This document shows, piece by piece, positions 19,990 to 30,338 of a stretch of DNA of 64,000 nucleotides. This stretch comes from Diplonema japonicum. Lineage: Eukaryota > Euglenozoa > Diplonemea > Diplonemida > Diplonemidae. Under the pieces are notes generated by a model. The model had not been told where the DNA came from. It worked only from the letters and a program-made list of their open reading frames with translations, and did not search any database. The translations under genes were made by a program, and so were the position numbers. Positions within the stretch are counted from its first letter, which is position 1; the number at the start of each line of letters is the position of its first letter. The DNA lies in contig OZ025685.1 of NCBI GenBank assembly GCA_964019335.1, forward strand, positions 250,001 to 314,000, given 5' to 3'.

Positions 19990-21276
19990 GTAGTTGAAAC
20001 TACGCGTGGCTTGTGAGTGCTGTATCGAGGAAAGGGAAATTTCAAAAATGAAAAATATAAATAAAAAAACGAGGGGAAAAAAAAAAAGAAAGCGCGGCAA
20101 AAAGTAATCGCTGATTCCCCCTTCCCTCCCTCCCTCTGTGAGGACAAACGTCAGGCTTTTTTTTTTCTTTCCCCCCCCATCCCCAGTACCCCACTCCCGT
20201 TTTCCATTTCTTCTTTTTATGAATTTGCTCCCACAATCAGTTTACCCTTCCTTTTTTTTCTTTTTGTGCTTTTTCTTTTTGAAAAATTTTGTTTCTTAGA
20301 AAATGGGAACAGTAGTGCCACTCCAAGAAAAAAGAAAGGGGGATGGGATTCTAGTTCGATGTTTAAGGTATGTGTATCTTTTTTTTGATTTTTAAAGAAA
20401 AAAGATTTTTATTGAGTAGAAAAATGGTGAGGGTGGTTCAGAGTTCCAAGGCACAAACGCCAGCCTGGAACCTTTCCCCTTTCTTTTTTTTTCCCACCCC
20501 CTATTTTACCTTGCTTTTTTTTTTACAGTGAGCACCCCCATGCACACTGAAATTTTATCGAGTTTGTGCTTTTATTGAACGTGTGACTTCAGGCAAATTT
20601 GTATCTTAGTTTTCTTTTTTTTTTTCTTCTCCTTTTTTTCTTTTTCTTTTTTTTGGCTCCCCCCCCCCTTTTTTTTACTTTACCGCTCATCAAGAGAAAA
20701 AAAAAGAAGAAAAGGAAGAAAATAATGCCTTGCGTACACAGACAGAAAAGTCCCTTTTTTTTTTTCTTACCCTGTTTTTTCTTTTTTTTTTTCTTTTTTT
20801 TTTTTTTTTAGTTTCTTCAAAAGAAATGACTTTATTTTATTACCTTGTGCAACTTTGTGCCGAGCAAAAAAAAAAAAAAAAAAAAAAAAAACACTTTAAA
20901 AAAATCCCTTTTTTTTTTTAATACTCGTGCTAACAACAAAGACATAAGCCAATAATAATCCCCCTGCCCCTGCAAGTACAGAGTGGATCCGCTTCCCAGA
21001 CGTTTTGAATGACTCCTTCTTTTCTTTTATTATTATTTATTTTTTTAAAAAAGTCCAGGCCGACTCATTGTTTGCAGCCTGTCAGATACAAGTTAGATTG
21101 TATACCATTAACAAGAATACGCCTTCCCCCCCATCCCCTCGTCTTCCCCCTTTCCCCCACCATTTCGTACCTCACACCCTGATTATTATTTTCTTCTTCT
21201 TCTCTGCGTTTTCCCAACGTCACTTTTTCACGTCAAAACAACAAAAAAAAAGGGGGGGGAAGGAGAGGAGAGTGAG
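19911..21276 (+). other. Homopolymer-rich spacer with hairpin and tag repeat
   Basis: No gene seen. It starts with T62 (19927-19988). A hairpin (GTTCCAAGGC at 20443 with GCCTGGAAC at 20463-20471) and the retroelement tag at 20525-20565 lie in the middle. Other parts are T-, A- and C-rich, with an A-run at 20866-20891. Confidence 0.6.
20525..20565 (+). repeat. Tag repeat (retroelement 3' end type), copy 1
   Basis: ACAGTGAGCACCCCCATGCA and the following 21 nt are identical to 49382-49422, where the tag sits 15 nt after the stop codon of a retroelement-like frame. Here it follows a T12 run and has no coding frame beside it, so it is probably a severely 5'-truncated copy. Confidence 0.7.
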
Positions 21277-24200
21277 ATGGGATGCCGGAGTAGTAAAGAA
21301 ACGGAAGATGAAGTCTGTTCGAGAAGAAGCATTATCCAAGAGGAGAACACAAGCAGAAGAGCCAGCAGACTGCTGATTGTACCGGACACGCCACTGCAAA
21401 GCGAACGGAGCGAAGCGGTTTTCGAGGAGAAGAAGGAAGAGCGGCGGCAACAGCTCCTGGAAACGGCAAGGCTCTTCAGAGAACAAGTGGCGTCGGGCCC
21501 ACCAACAACCCCCAGCTCACCAGGACGAGGCAGCAAGGAAGCCGAACTCGAAAAAGAAGAAGAACTGCAACGATCGCACATCATCGAAGAACTACAAAAA
21601 CACACCGACGACCTCACCCACCTCATCATTCAAGACCGGTACACCATCAAGCAAGAGGAACAACGCAAAGAAGAAGCCTCGTTGCTAGCAGCCCTCGACA
21701 CTTTAAGAGAGCAGCGCAAACAGCGTGAGACGGAGCTTATCACAGAATACATACGAGAGGAGACTACCTGCCGAGCAACGATTGACCACCAGGAATCTAC
21801 GCACAGAGCAGCGGTGATGCTAGCACTGTCGCAGGCAACCATGTTCGACATGCTGTACAACCGTTCGCTGTCCTCGTTGGAGGCGGATGAGGTCTCGTCG
21901 CGGGATTTGCTGCATGCTGCGCATCGTGACACGCTAGTTGGTACTTCCTCTGCGTTGCTTTCTGTCTTGGAGTCCGACGAGTCATCCCCACGCGCTGCCA
22001 TCGCGCACGAGGAATGCATTGCGTTCGAATCCCTGCTCCACGACACGCGTGATACGTCTGAACGAAGACAACGCCGTGAAGAAGAATTAGAAATGTTCGT
22101 CAAACAAACCGATCTTCTCACCGGACGCGAGGAGCACGAACGCCGCATGCTCAGCTACAAGGAAACCGAGGAAGCGCAGGACCTTGAGATCGAGTCGCAA
22201 CGCAGCATGCGGCACCTGCAACACCTAGAGCTCGAGGCCAAGCTTCAGATGCAACGGGAACATGAAGAGCGGGAGCTGCACGAGCAGCAGCTTGCCTTCC
22301 ATTCCCAAAAGGAATACAGGGAGCGGTCCGTTATCACCGCAGCCGAGGACGCGCAGACTGAGGTGCTAGCAACGTACCACTCTTACATCCTTAGCATGCT
22401 CTCGCATGCCGATAGGGCCGCTGCTTACATCGTTGAAGAGTCCGCTGCTCGAGATGCACTTGTTGAGAATGAATGTGCTGCGGGGCTCCTCCTGGCGCAC
22501 ACCTTGGAGCTTCTCGCCACCATGCACGATGCGGACGTAGCTGACGCGCAGATCCGTTCTTGTGAACTGGCCGACAGGACAACCACCGCAGTTGCCATGC
22601 TAGTTGAGGCGCAAAGCTTGCAGCGGGCTTCCATAGCCTCCCTCGAGAAGGTGTCCCGCAGTGATATCGGTAACGCCTTCGACAGTGTGCTGGAGCACAC
22701 CGAGGCCACCATCAAGAAGGTCGTCCTGCTTGAAGAAGAAGAACGGCATATGAGGACTTTGACCGACGCAAAAGAGTCGGAAGCCCGCATGCTGGCCTTC
22801 ATCGAGCACACCGACTCTCTTGCACTGCACCACCAGGCACGCGAAGAAAAGAAGCTCTTTGAGAAAAGGCTGGCACTCTGCACGGAAGAAGAAGCCCACC
22901 AGCGCTTCACCGTCATCAGCACGGAAGAAGAAGAACACCAATCACATACCAAGGAAGCTGGGCGTGCTCTGGAAGCGCTGAAGCTACAGGAAGAAGAAAA
23001 TGTTAAATTGCAAGCGAAGCTAATGGCACAATGCGAGGAAGACGAAGCTCACGAGAGGCAGCTCATCTCACGAGAGGAGGCGGAGGGGAGCGTCTCTCTT
23101 AACACCGAAGCCAAGCGAGAGCTAGTTATGCTTGAACAAGAACAGCTAGAGGCTGAGATGCGAAGGCAGCGTGAGGAAGAGGAGGTCAAGCTGCTGGCGA
23201 AGAGAATCGCCATGCACACAGAAGATGAGACATACAACAGGCACATCGCAATGCGAGAGGAAGAAGAAGAGCGCCTCACCCTCTCCACAAGTGCAAGGCA
23301 CGCACTGGCTAACATCCTTCAAGAGCAGATGGAACTCGAAATGCAAAAACAGCGTGAAGAAGAGGAGGCCAAGCTGCTAGCTAAACGCATCACTCTGTAC
23401 ACAGAAGATGAGGCACACGAGAGGCAGGTGACCCTCCGTGAGGAGGAAGAGGAACACATTTCACTCACCACATCTGCCAGGCGCGGGCTAGCGAGGCTTG
23501 AACAGGAGCGGCTGGAATTGGAAATACAACAGCAACGCGACGAGGAGGAAGCCAAATTGTTAGCAAAGCGCATCGCCCTGCACACCGAAGACGAGACCCA
23601 CAAGAGGCAGCTCCTCCAGAGGGAAGAGGAGGAGGAGCGCCTTGCACACACCTCCAGCTCAAAGTTGCAACTAGCAAGGCTTCAACAGGAGGAACTCGAA
23701 CTTGAGATGCAGAAGCAACATGAAGAAGAAGCGGCCAAGTTGTTCGCGAAGAGGGTTGCTATGTATGCAGAAGACGAAACACATGGAAGGCATCTGATCG
23801 AAAGGGAAGAAGAAGAGCAATACGTTGTACATAACAGAGAAGCGAAGCAAACCATCGCGAGGCTCGAACAGGAAGAGCTGGAAAGAGAGATGCAGGAAAA
23901 GCGCGAGGAAGAAGAAGCTAGGCTGCTTGCAAGGAGGTCTGCACTATGCGCTGAGGAAGAGGAACACGATCGACAGCGGATAGCCAGAGAAGAAGGGGAA
24001 AACCGGTTGATGTACAAAACAGATGCGAGACAAACCGTCCTCAGACTCGAAGAAGAAAGGCTGATGCAAGAAGAACGCGAGGCAGAAGAAACCATGCTTT
24101 GGTTGAAGAGAACCACTCAATGCGCCGAAGAAGAAGAGCATGCCCGACAGCGTGTTGCAAGGGAGGAAGAAGAACAACGTCTTTTGCACAACAGGAACGC

Positions 24201-25227
24201 CGTTCAGACGTTAGCTGTGATACAACAGAAAAAGCTTGAGCTGCAGCAGCGCAAGGAAAGCGAAGAAGAAAACACCAGACAGGTACTGGTGTTCGTAGAA
24301 AACGAAAGATGCGAGAGAAACCTGTTAGCCAACAAAGAGGAGGAAGGCGTAGCATGCTTGAGGGCAGAGCTCGTGAATGAGACACAACGCATGGAAGCGA
24401 AGGAGGAAAAACTGGAGCTGGAAAGGGAACGCTTAGAACAGCAGTTGATTATGCAACAGGAACGGGAAGACAGGGAACAAGAGATGAAGTACCAACGTGA
24501 GGTGGAAGAGAAGGAAGCACAGCTGTTAAAAGAGGAACAGATCAAGCTTCAACAGCAAAAAGAACAGTTTGAAGCTCACCTCGTGCTGCAGCAAGAGAGG
24601 GAACGGTACGAAAAAGAGCTCAAAGCACAATACGAAAAAGAAGAAAAGGAGCAGTCACAACGGGAAGCTCGACTCGCTATGGACAGAGCAGAGTTCGAGC
24701 AACAAGTGAAGCTTCAGGAAGAGAAAAGCGCGCATGAAAAAGAAATCGAAAATCTGCAGAAAAAACACAAAAAGGAAATTGCAGCTGTTAAGAAAGGAAC
24801 AAAGGCATCACCAAGAACGAGTAAAACTTCTGCGGGATCACCGAAGAGTGTCACCTCCACCAGTTCTTACAAAGCGCCGGTTAAGCCAAACTCGAAGAAA
24901 AGTATGGCGCCCCCCTCCTCAGTCCGGAAGGCTTCCTTAACCGCTTCAACTTCTTCTCTGGGTTCTGTAGCCAGCAGTGCTGGGTTGTCCGCCAGAAGTA
25001 CTGCTACATCTAGTCGTAAGCCCGTGGTTTCTGGGGGCTCGCTCGGGGGATCTTCCACAAATGTGAAACGTCCCTCGGCTTCTCTTCTTGGAACATCTTC
25101 AAGCACGTTCCCCCGCACCCCAACAGTGCGACCCGCCACTGACGGTGCCCCCCCCGTCGCTCCACTCAAAAAAAAAATCGTCAAAAAAATCGTGAAGAAA
25201 AAACCTGTGTCAACAGCTGCCGAGTGA
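21277..25227 (+). CDS. Long coiled-coil repeat protein with MGC acylation-type N-terminus
   Basis: 1,316 residues, intronless. It begins MGCRSSKETEDE, a dual-acylation (myristate plus palmitate) consensus. Most of the protein is charged alpha-helical coiled coil, rich in Glu, Arg, Gln and Leu. Between about 22850 and 24250 a 61-residue (183-nt) unit recurs about seven times, marked by KLLAKR, then TEDE-x-H-x-R, R-E-E-E-E and LEQE-x-LE. The C-terminal 170 residues are Ser/Thr/Pro-rich and basic, ending in KKIVKKIVKKK. Known proteins of this style (trichohyalin-like, flagellar or cytoskeletal rods) are structural. I infer a membrane-anchored cytoskeletal rod; no specific family was recognised. 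Confidence 0.8.
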   Translation: MGCRSSKETEDEVCSRRSIIQEENTSRRASRLLIVPDTPLQSERSEAVFEEKKEERRQQLLETARLFREQVASGPPTTPSSPGRGSKEAELEKEEELQRSHIIEELQKHTDDLTHLIIQDRYTIKQEEQRKEEASLLAALDTLREQRKQRETELITEYIREETTCRATIDHQESTHRAAVMLALSQATMFDMLYNRSLSSLEADEVSSRDLLHAAHRDTLVGTSSALLSVLESDESSPRAAIAHEECIAFESLLHDTRDTSERRQRREEELEMFVKQTDLLTGREEHERRMLSYKETEEAQDLEIESQRSMRHLQHLELEAKLQMQREHEERELHEQQLAFHSQKEYRERSVITAAEDAQTEVLATYHSYILSMLSHADRAAAYIVEESAARDALVENECAAGLLLAHTLELLATMHDADVADAQIRSCELADRTTTAVAMLVEAQSLQRASIASLEKVSRSDIGNAFDSVLEHTEATIKKVVLLEEEERHMRTLTDAKESEARMLAFIEHTDSLALHHQAREEKKLFEKRLALCTEEEAHQRFTVISTEEEEHQSHTKEAGRALEALKLQEEENVKLQAKLMAQCEEDEAHERQLISREEAEGSVSLNTEAKRELVMLEQEQLEAEMRRQREEEEVKLLAKRIAMHTEDETYNRHIAMREEEEERLTLSTSARHALANILQEQMELEMQKQREEEEAKLLAKRITLYTEDEAHERQVTLREEEEEHISLTTSARRGLARLEQERLELEIQQQRDEEEAKLLAKRIALHTEDETHKRQLLQREEEEERLAHTSSSKLQLARLQQEELELEMQKQHEEEAAKLFAKRVAMYAEDETHGRHLIEREEEEQYVVHNREAKQTIARLEQEELEREMQEKREEEEARLLARRSALCAEEEEHDRQRIAREEGENRLMYKTDARQTVLRLEEERLMQEEREAEETMLWLKRTTQCAEEEEHARQRVAREEEEQRLLHNRNAVQTLAVIQQKKLELQQRKESEEENTRQVLVFVENERCERNLLANKEEEGVACLRAELVNETQRMEAKEEKLELERERLEQQLIMQQEREDREQEMKYQREVEEKEAQLLKEEQIKLQQQKEQFEAHLVLQQERERYEKELKAQYEKEEKEQSQREARLAMDRAEFEQQVKLQEEKSAHEKEIENLQKKHKKEIAAVKKGTKASPRTSKTSAGSPKSVTSTSSYKAPVKPNSKKSMAPPSSVRKASLTASTSSLGSVASSAGLSARSTATSSRKPVVSGGSLGGSSTNVKRPSASLLGTSSSTFPRTPTVRPATDGAPPVAPLKKKIVKKIVKKKPVSTAAE

Positions 25228-25294
25228 CAATAATTCCCCCCCCCCCCTTTTTTTTCCCCCTTTCGGCAGCTTATATCCCAAAGGAAAGCCACCT

Positions 25295-25370
25295 GGGTAT
25301 CAAAACCCCCCCTAAAAACCCATGCATGGGAAACTGAAAAAACCACCTTTGCATGGTGCTTTTGATACCC
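25295..25370. repeat. Foldback sequence, 11-bp perfect arms
   Basis: GGGTATCAAAA at 25295-25305 and its exact reverse complement at 25360-25370 enclose a 12-bp palindrome CCCATGCATGGG (25319-25330). It abuts the next inverted-repeat element without a gap. Confidence 0.6.
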
Positions 25371-25472
25371 TAGGGCTATGTTAGCAAGGAAACGCGTTTC
25401 CAAGCTTTTTTTTTTTGAAAATAGGAAAACGGATACGGAAACAGTTCCCCGCTTCTTGCCAACATAGCCCTA
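25371..25472. mobile_element. MITE-like element with 18-bp inverted repeats
   Basis: TAGGGCTATGTTAGCAAG (25371-25388) and its reverse complement with one mismatch (25455-25472). Internally there is a GGAAACGCGTTTCC palindrome. Either the ends are TAGGG (hAT-like YARNG ends, but no 8-bp duplication is visible), or the element is GGGCTATG...CATAGCCC inside a TA duplication (mariner-like). Confidence 0.55.
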
Positions 25473-25990
25473 ATGGGGGGGGGGGGGGTCTAAAGGAGAA
25501 AGAAAAGGGAGAAAATAGACAGAGAGAAAAAAGACTACTTCCGATGTGAAGTGTTCCGAAATAAAAGTTTATTCCTGCCCCTTGGCTCAATATTTTTTTT
25601 ATTTTTTTATTTTACCGACTCACCGACATGTTTGCCCCCCCCCCCCCCCCCCCAACCCAACCCAACCCCCCCTGTCTTCCATATAAAACTCTATTGTCAC
25701 TGGACGGAACGGTCGTTCTTTTTTATTTTTTTAATTTTTTTTCTCTTCACTTTGCTATGTGTGTGATCTTTGATCAAACAGGACAAAAAAAAAACAAAAC
25801 AAAACAAAAGAAAACAAAAAAAAAAACAACAACAACAACAACAACAACAACAAACACAAAAGCCACCTCCACCACCCCCACCCCCAATCTTTCCTTTTCT
25901 ACATTTTTTCTTCTTTGCCGACAAAAACAAGAGAAATCCGGGGGGGAAAAAAAGGAAACAAAAAAAAAGGGGGGGGGGAGGGAAAGAAAC

Positions 25991-26458
25991 ATGATACGAA
26001 TAGGGTGTCTCCGCTGCTCGAGAAGTGCAATAAGGCAGGCAAGGTCAGCACATGAGAAACGAGTGCCAGATGGAGAATTTAAAATACCACTTGAATTGGA
26101 CGATTTTGGGGCTTCTGAGTTTTTGAAGGTTCTGAAGCGGCCGAAGAACACAGAGGTGGACGCGGTACGGAAGGCGAGGGCAAGGCTCAGCAAGACAGCT
26201 GTGTCGATCTCTTCTTTGGCCGCCTGCTTTTCGCTTGCAGGCCTGCCCACCCCCGCTTTGTGCCTTACAGCAGCAGCTCCTCTCGTACTGGACCTAGTGT
26301 CCAGAACATCCCAACCACCCACCCCAAACTTCTACCTTCAAATGTTGATCCCTCTGGGTGCAGGTTTCGGGCTGTATGTGCTCCTTGGTGGCGATCCGCT
26401 GCTGACCATATTCATCCAATTCTTGTTGTGCTTGGCTGCAATACACTTGCAGGCGTGA
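25991..26458 (+). CDS. Small hydrophobic protein, possibly organellar
   Basis: 155 residues from ATG 25991; the upstream open frame is homopolymer translation. The N-terminus (MIRIGCLRCSRSAIRQARSA) is basic and lacks acidic residues, like a mitochondrial presequence. A charged middle section is followed by two or three hydrophobic stretches (about 73-100, 115-135 and 137-154), the last ending near the C-terminus. I did not recognise a family. Inferred to be an integral membrane protein, with mitochondrial location only weakly supported. Confidence 0.6.
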   Translation: MIRIGCLRCSRSAIRQARSAHEKRVPDGEFKIPLELDDFGASEFLKVLKRPKNTEVDAVRKARARLSKTAVSISSLAACFSLAGLPTPALCLTAAAPLVLDLVSRTSQPPTPNFYLQMLIPLGAGFGLYVLLGGDPLLTIFIQFLLCLAAIHLQA

Positions 26459-26684
26459 GTGCATGGTAATGTAGATAGTTGAGTGTGTTTTTCTTCTTCT
26501 TTTTTTCTATAACCCTTATGCGCCCTTATTATTATTATTTTTTGGTTCCGAAGTATGCATTTAGGTGCTAAGGGTGCTTGGGGTTGTTGCCTCATCTACA
26601 GGAAGAGAATCACAGAAAGTGGACCCGTCCTGTCTGTCAGACCAAGCAAAGGGTAGCATTGTTTCTGAGTATTGGGCGCATAAG

Positions 26685-26736
<52 letters not shown>

Positions 26737-27128
26737 CCTTTCTTTTCTTTTACCTATCTGCCCTTTTTTTTAAAAAAAGAAAAAAGCTTTTTTGGAAGAA
26801 GGCAAGTCTTTTGACTTGCAGAGAAAAAAAGGGGGGTTTTTTTTTTTGGCAAGTTTACGGGGTTATAAACTTCAACGGATTTTACCACCCGGCAGCGTTC
26901 ATGCTACGGCCAATTCCCCCCCCCCCCCCCTTTTTTTCCCATTGATTGTTTCAAGCTATGGTCTGGGTTATAAACTTCTACTGATTTTTTACCGCCCACC
27001 TCCCCCGTGTTAAACGAAGGTAAATGAACGATTTTGTTTCTCTCTTTTTTTTTTTTTTTTTTTTTATCTGGTGAATTGAAAAAAATAAAAAATAAAAAAC
27101 GTGAGTTTATGAAAACGAAGTAAAAAAG

Positions 27129-27185
<57 letters not shown>

Positions 27186-28812
27186 TTTCTATTGAAGGTC
27201 TCAGTACCCACAGCTAGCCTTATTGCTTATCGAGACAAAAACAAAACCTTAGTATAAGAAGGATGAGAAACAAGGAAGAAAAAAAAAAAAAACGAGAAGA
27301 AGAAGAGAAGAAAAAAAAAAAAGAGAGAACATAATTCGTATCTGCAAAACAAATCGTTCGTACCATTATCCTTGAAAGAGAACTACGAAACGTTTTTTTT
27401 TTTTCTCCCCCCTCCTCCCCAATTTTCTGCGGCTTAGGCAATGAAAAAAAAAAAAAAATTACCTAAAGCCCCTGGGGTATTTGAAAGGCAAGGAACAAAG
27501 GAAACTATTACCCCCCCCCCCCCCCCCAACAGGGGTTGAAGGTCACTGTGCAGATGTGATGCTCTATCCCCCCCCTTGGGCTTTAAAAAAAAAAAAAAAG
27601 AACAAGTTTTTTTGTTTTGGTTTGCAAAATTTCTCGTTTTTTACGGTAAAGCTGTATAGGTGTGGGAATGGGAGGGGCGGGGGAGGAGAAAATTCTCAAA
27701 TAAAGAAAAAATCAAACGAGAGACCCGAACAGCTAGTTGTCCCTCTGGTGTGATGTTTTCTCCGTCTTCTTTTTTTACCTCGCTCGCCCCATCCCGTGCT
27801 TTTTTTTTTTTTTTTTATTTTTTCCTTTCTTCCCCACGTCCTTTCGTGCCTTCCCCCTCTAAACACTTTTGCTACCTGAGGAAGTAAGACAAATCTATCC
27901 TTTCCCCCACCCCCTTTTTTTGTGTAAAATCTTTGCCGGACCTAAGTTCTGTACCCCCCCCCACCCCCAAACTGACTTTTTGTACCAATAAAAAAATAAG
28001 TGGTATGGAAAAAGAACAAGATATGTCACCCCCCTTTGTTCTCTCTCAGCGAGAGAGGGAAAAAAAAAAAAAAAAGAAAAAAAAAAAGACATTTTGTTTG
28101 TATGCAATTGCACACACAAAGTAGCTTTTGTTTTTATGGGTTTCGAAAAAGTTTTTTTTTTTTAAAAAAAAGAAAGAAAACAAAACAAAACAAAAAAAAA
28201 TGCCCTTCTTTTTTATGGGAGGGGGCGGTAAAAGCCTTGTAGCCGTCAGTAGCAGGTTAGAAGTCCACATCTCCTAATATCCTGTTTTACTACCTCCACT
28301 TCCCTCCCTACCCCGAAGACAGGCCACCTTTGTTAGCCACAAAAAGTGACTCTGGGCCCCTTTATTTATGTTTCTCTTTTATTTTACACACTAAAACACC
28401 CCATTCCCCTTTCTGGTCACCCTACTCTTTCACCATCGGTTAAAAGAACTTTTTTTTTGGGGGGGGGGGGGGGGGGGGGCAATTCAGTTAATACCAAGAA
28501 AAAAAGAGAAAAAAAACCTTTGGAAATTCAAAACCCCCCTCAGAAAAATGAATTTCTGACTTTTTTTTGTGGTATCGGAGAAAGTGCCCCCCCCCCCCCC
28601 CTCCTCTATTTTTTTTTTAAACCTCTTTTTATTTATTTTATAACCCTTTTTTTTATTCACCAATCCCCTCGTCCCCACACAAAGAAGAAGATTCTACTTT
28701 TTTTTCCCCCCTTTTTTTTCTTTTTGGTTTTTTTTTTTTGTTTTCTTATTTTTATTTCTTCTCCGTAACACCCCCACGCCATGTCAAAAACAAGGGTGAG
28801 GAAAAAAAAAAA
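26459..28812 (+). other. 2.35 kb homopolymer-rich spacer
   Basis: No gene seen. It includes T-runs at about 26692-26736, 27042-27065 and 27132-27182 (51 T), a G-run at 28459-28480, and a diverged direct duplication: GGGGTTATAAACTTCAAC (about 26858) and TGGGTTATAAACTTCTAC (about 26966), each followed by GATTTT-x-ACC-x-CCC. Apparent reading frames are Phe-, Lys- and Pro-rich translations of simple sequence. Confidence 0.6.
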
Positions 28813-28907
28813 ATGGACGAATCTGAGCTGCTGACGGCTTTACAGGCAATTGTAGAATTGATTAAGGAGAGCAGAGCAACGACATTTCAGGTAACGAATA
28901 AGGGGAG

Positions 28908-28939
<32 letters not shown>

Positions 28940-29814
28940 ACACAGGAACTTGAGGATGAAGTCAAAAGCGTAAAGGGCCACGACGAGGCGGGAAGCCTGC
29001 ACTCTCTGGCGGTGGGGTCCGCCTGCGAAATCTTCCGGCAATTCATCACCCGGTTGACCGACCAGCAACTGGCGATGGACTTCAAAGCGCTAAAGGAAAT
29101 CCTTTACAAACGAGCAGTGGCCTTCTTAGAAACCTCGAAAAAAGCAAGACAAGTGGTATACCTCCCCCTTTATATATTTTTCATCCCCCCCTCCCCCCAA
29201 AGATCGCGGAACAGCTAGCACCCTTCCTCCGAGAAAACTCATGTCTACTTGTTCACGGCTTCTCCAGAACGGTCTTCACCGCGGTTGCCCACGCAGCAAA
29301 AACGAGAAGGCTTCGTATTTACGTAGCAGAGGCACGCCCTACATGTGAAGGGTACAAGTTTTTAAAAGCACTCCAAGATCTAAAGGACGCTGGGCAGCCT
29401 TGTGCAGTAGCTGCAGAGCTGATACCGGATACAGCAGTAGCCAGTCTGATGACTAAAGTGGACGCTGTGCTCTTGGGAGCTGGTGTCGTTACGGAAAATG
29501 GAGGAATAGTCAACACGGTGGGGACCTACCAGGTGGCGGTTCTCGCGAAGACTTTGAGCAAACCTGTCTATGTGTGCACGGAAACGTTGAAGCTCACTAA
29601 GATGTACCCTCTTGACCAGTCGGAGCTGCCGCCAGCAAGGTCTCCTCATTTTCACCTCATCGAGCAAAACTCGCCACCTAAAACTGGCGACTTCAAACTT
29701 TGCGATACCAGTGTTGATTACACCCCACCTCAGTACATTACCCAGATTTATACCGATCTTGGGATCATGACTCCTGCCGCGATGTCGGATGAGCTGCTCA
29801 AGCTGTACACATGA
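28813..29814 (+). CDS. EIF2B1: Translation initiation factor eIF2B subunit alpha, three exons
   Basis: Regulatory subunit of the eIF2B guanine nucleotide exchange factor, which recycles eIF2-GDP and senses phosphorylated eIF2 alpha. Exons: 28813-28890, 28946-29152 and 29203-29814, all phase 0; about 298 residues (human 305). ATG 28813 follows A12. Family landmarks appear in order: LLVHGFSRTVFTAV, YVAEARPTCEG, AVLLGAGVVTENGGIVNTVGT, KPVYVCTETLK, PLDQSELP, VDYTPPQYI and the terminal TDLGIMTPAAMSDELLKLY. Intron 1 (55 nt) carries A30 before CCACACAG; intron 2 (50 nt) is pyrimidine-rich and ends CCAAAG. The intron 2 donor could be GTGGTA at 29153 or GTATAC at 29156, changing the protein by one Val. 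Confidence 0.95.
28891..28945 (+). other. Intron 1 of eIF2B alpha
   Basis: 55 nt, GTAACG donor, A30 (28908-28937) then CCACACAG. Phase 0. Confidence 0.88.
29153..29202 (+). other. Intron 2 of eIF2B alpha
   Basis: 50 nt, C/T-rich with TATATATTTTT in the middle, ending CCAAAG. It is one of the few introns here with a conventional pyrimidine tract. The donor is ambiguous by 3 nt. Confidence 0.8.
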
Positions 29815-29951
29815 AGAAGAAAAAAAAAGAGTGCGGGAATTTTTTTTTTTTTTTTTTTTTAGTGTGTTTTCTTATTTGAAAAAAAGAAAATCAGATGAGA
29901 GTGAGGGGGAAAAAAAAAAGAAGTCGAGGTGCCGCTTTTCGTCTGGCGTTT

Positions 29952-29983
<32 letters not shown>

Positions 29984-30080
29984 CCTGATTTTGGAAAAAA
30001 AAAAAGAATACAAAAAAGGGAGCCCCTACACCTTGGGTGGAAAAAAAAGAAAAAAAAGCGGAAAAAAAGAGAGAGCATAG

Positions 30081-30286
30081 ATGTCGGAGACGGAGCAACC
30101 AAAGGGGGAACAGGAGGCGGAGAGGAAGATAAAGGTGATTCTTTGCGGCGACTCGGCCGTGGGAAAGAGCAAGGTAAATTTCATATTTTTCTAATTTTTA
30201 TTACACACCAGTTGGTTGAGCGGTTTTTGATGGGACATTTTTGCCCAATGGTCCAGTCGACCCACGCTCTGACTTGGTTTACGTAT

Positions 30287-30338
<52 letters not shown>

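Larger units (their letters stand above)
25228..25990 (+). other. Spacer with two adjacent inverted-repeat elements
   Basis: No gene seen. It contains the abutting foldback elements described at 25295-25370 and 25371-25472, then C-, T- and G-runs, an AAC microsatellite (about 25825-25853) and a purine-rich stretch before the next ATG. Confidence 0.6.

Noticed and set aside
18873-20147. 424-residue minus-strand frame across the acidic repeat gene and the T62 run.
   Set aside because: Includes a poly-Lys stretch from T62 and Leu/Gly repeats that mirror the EEEAKTEEVAV repeats; no independent support.
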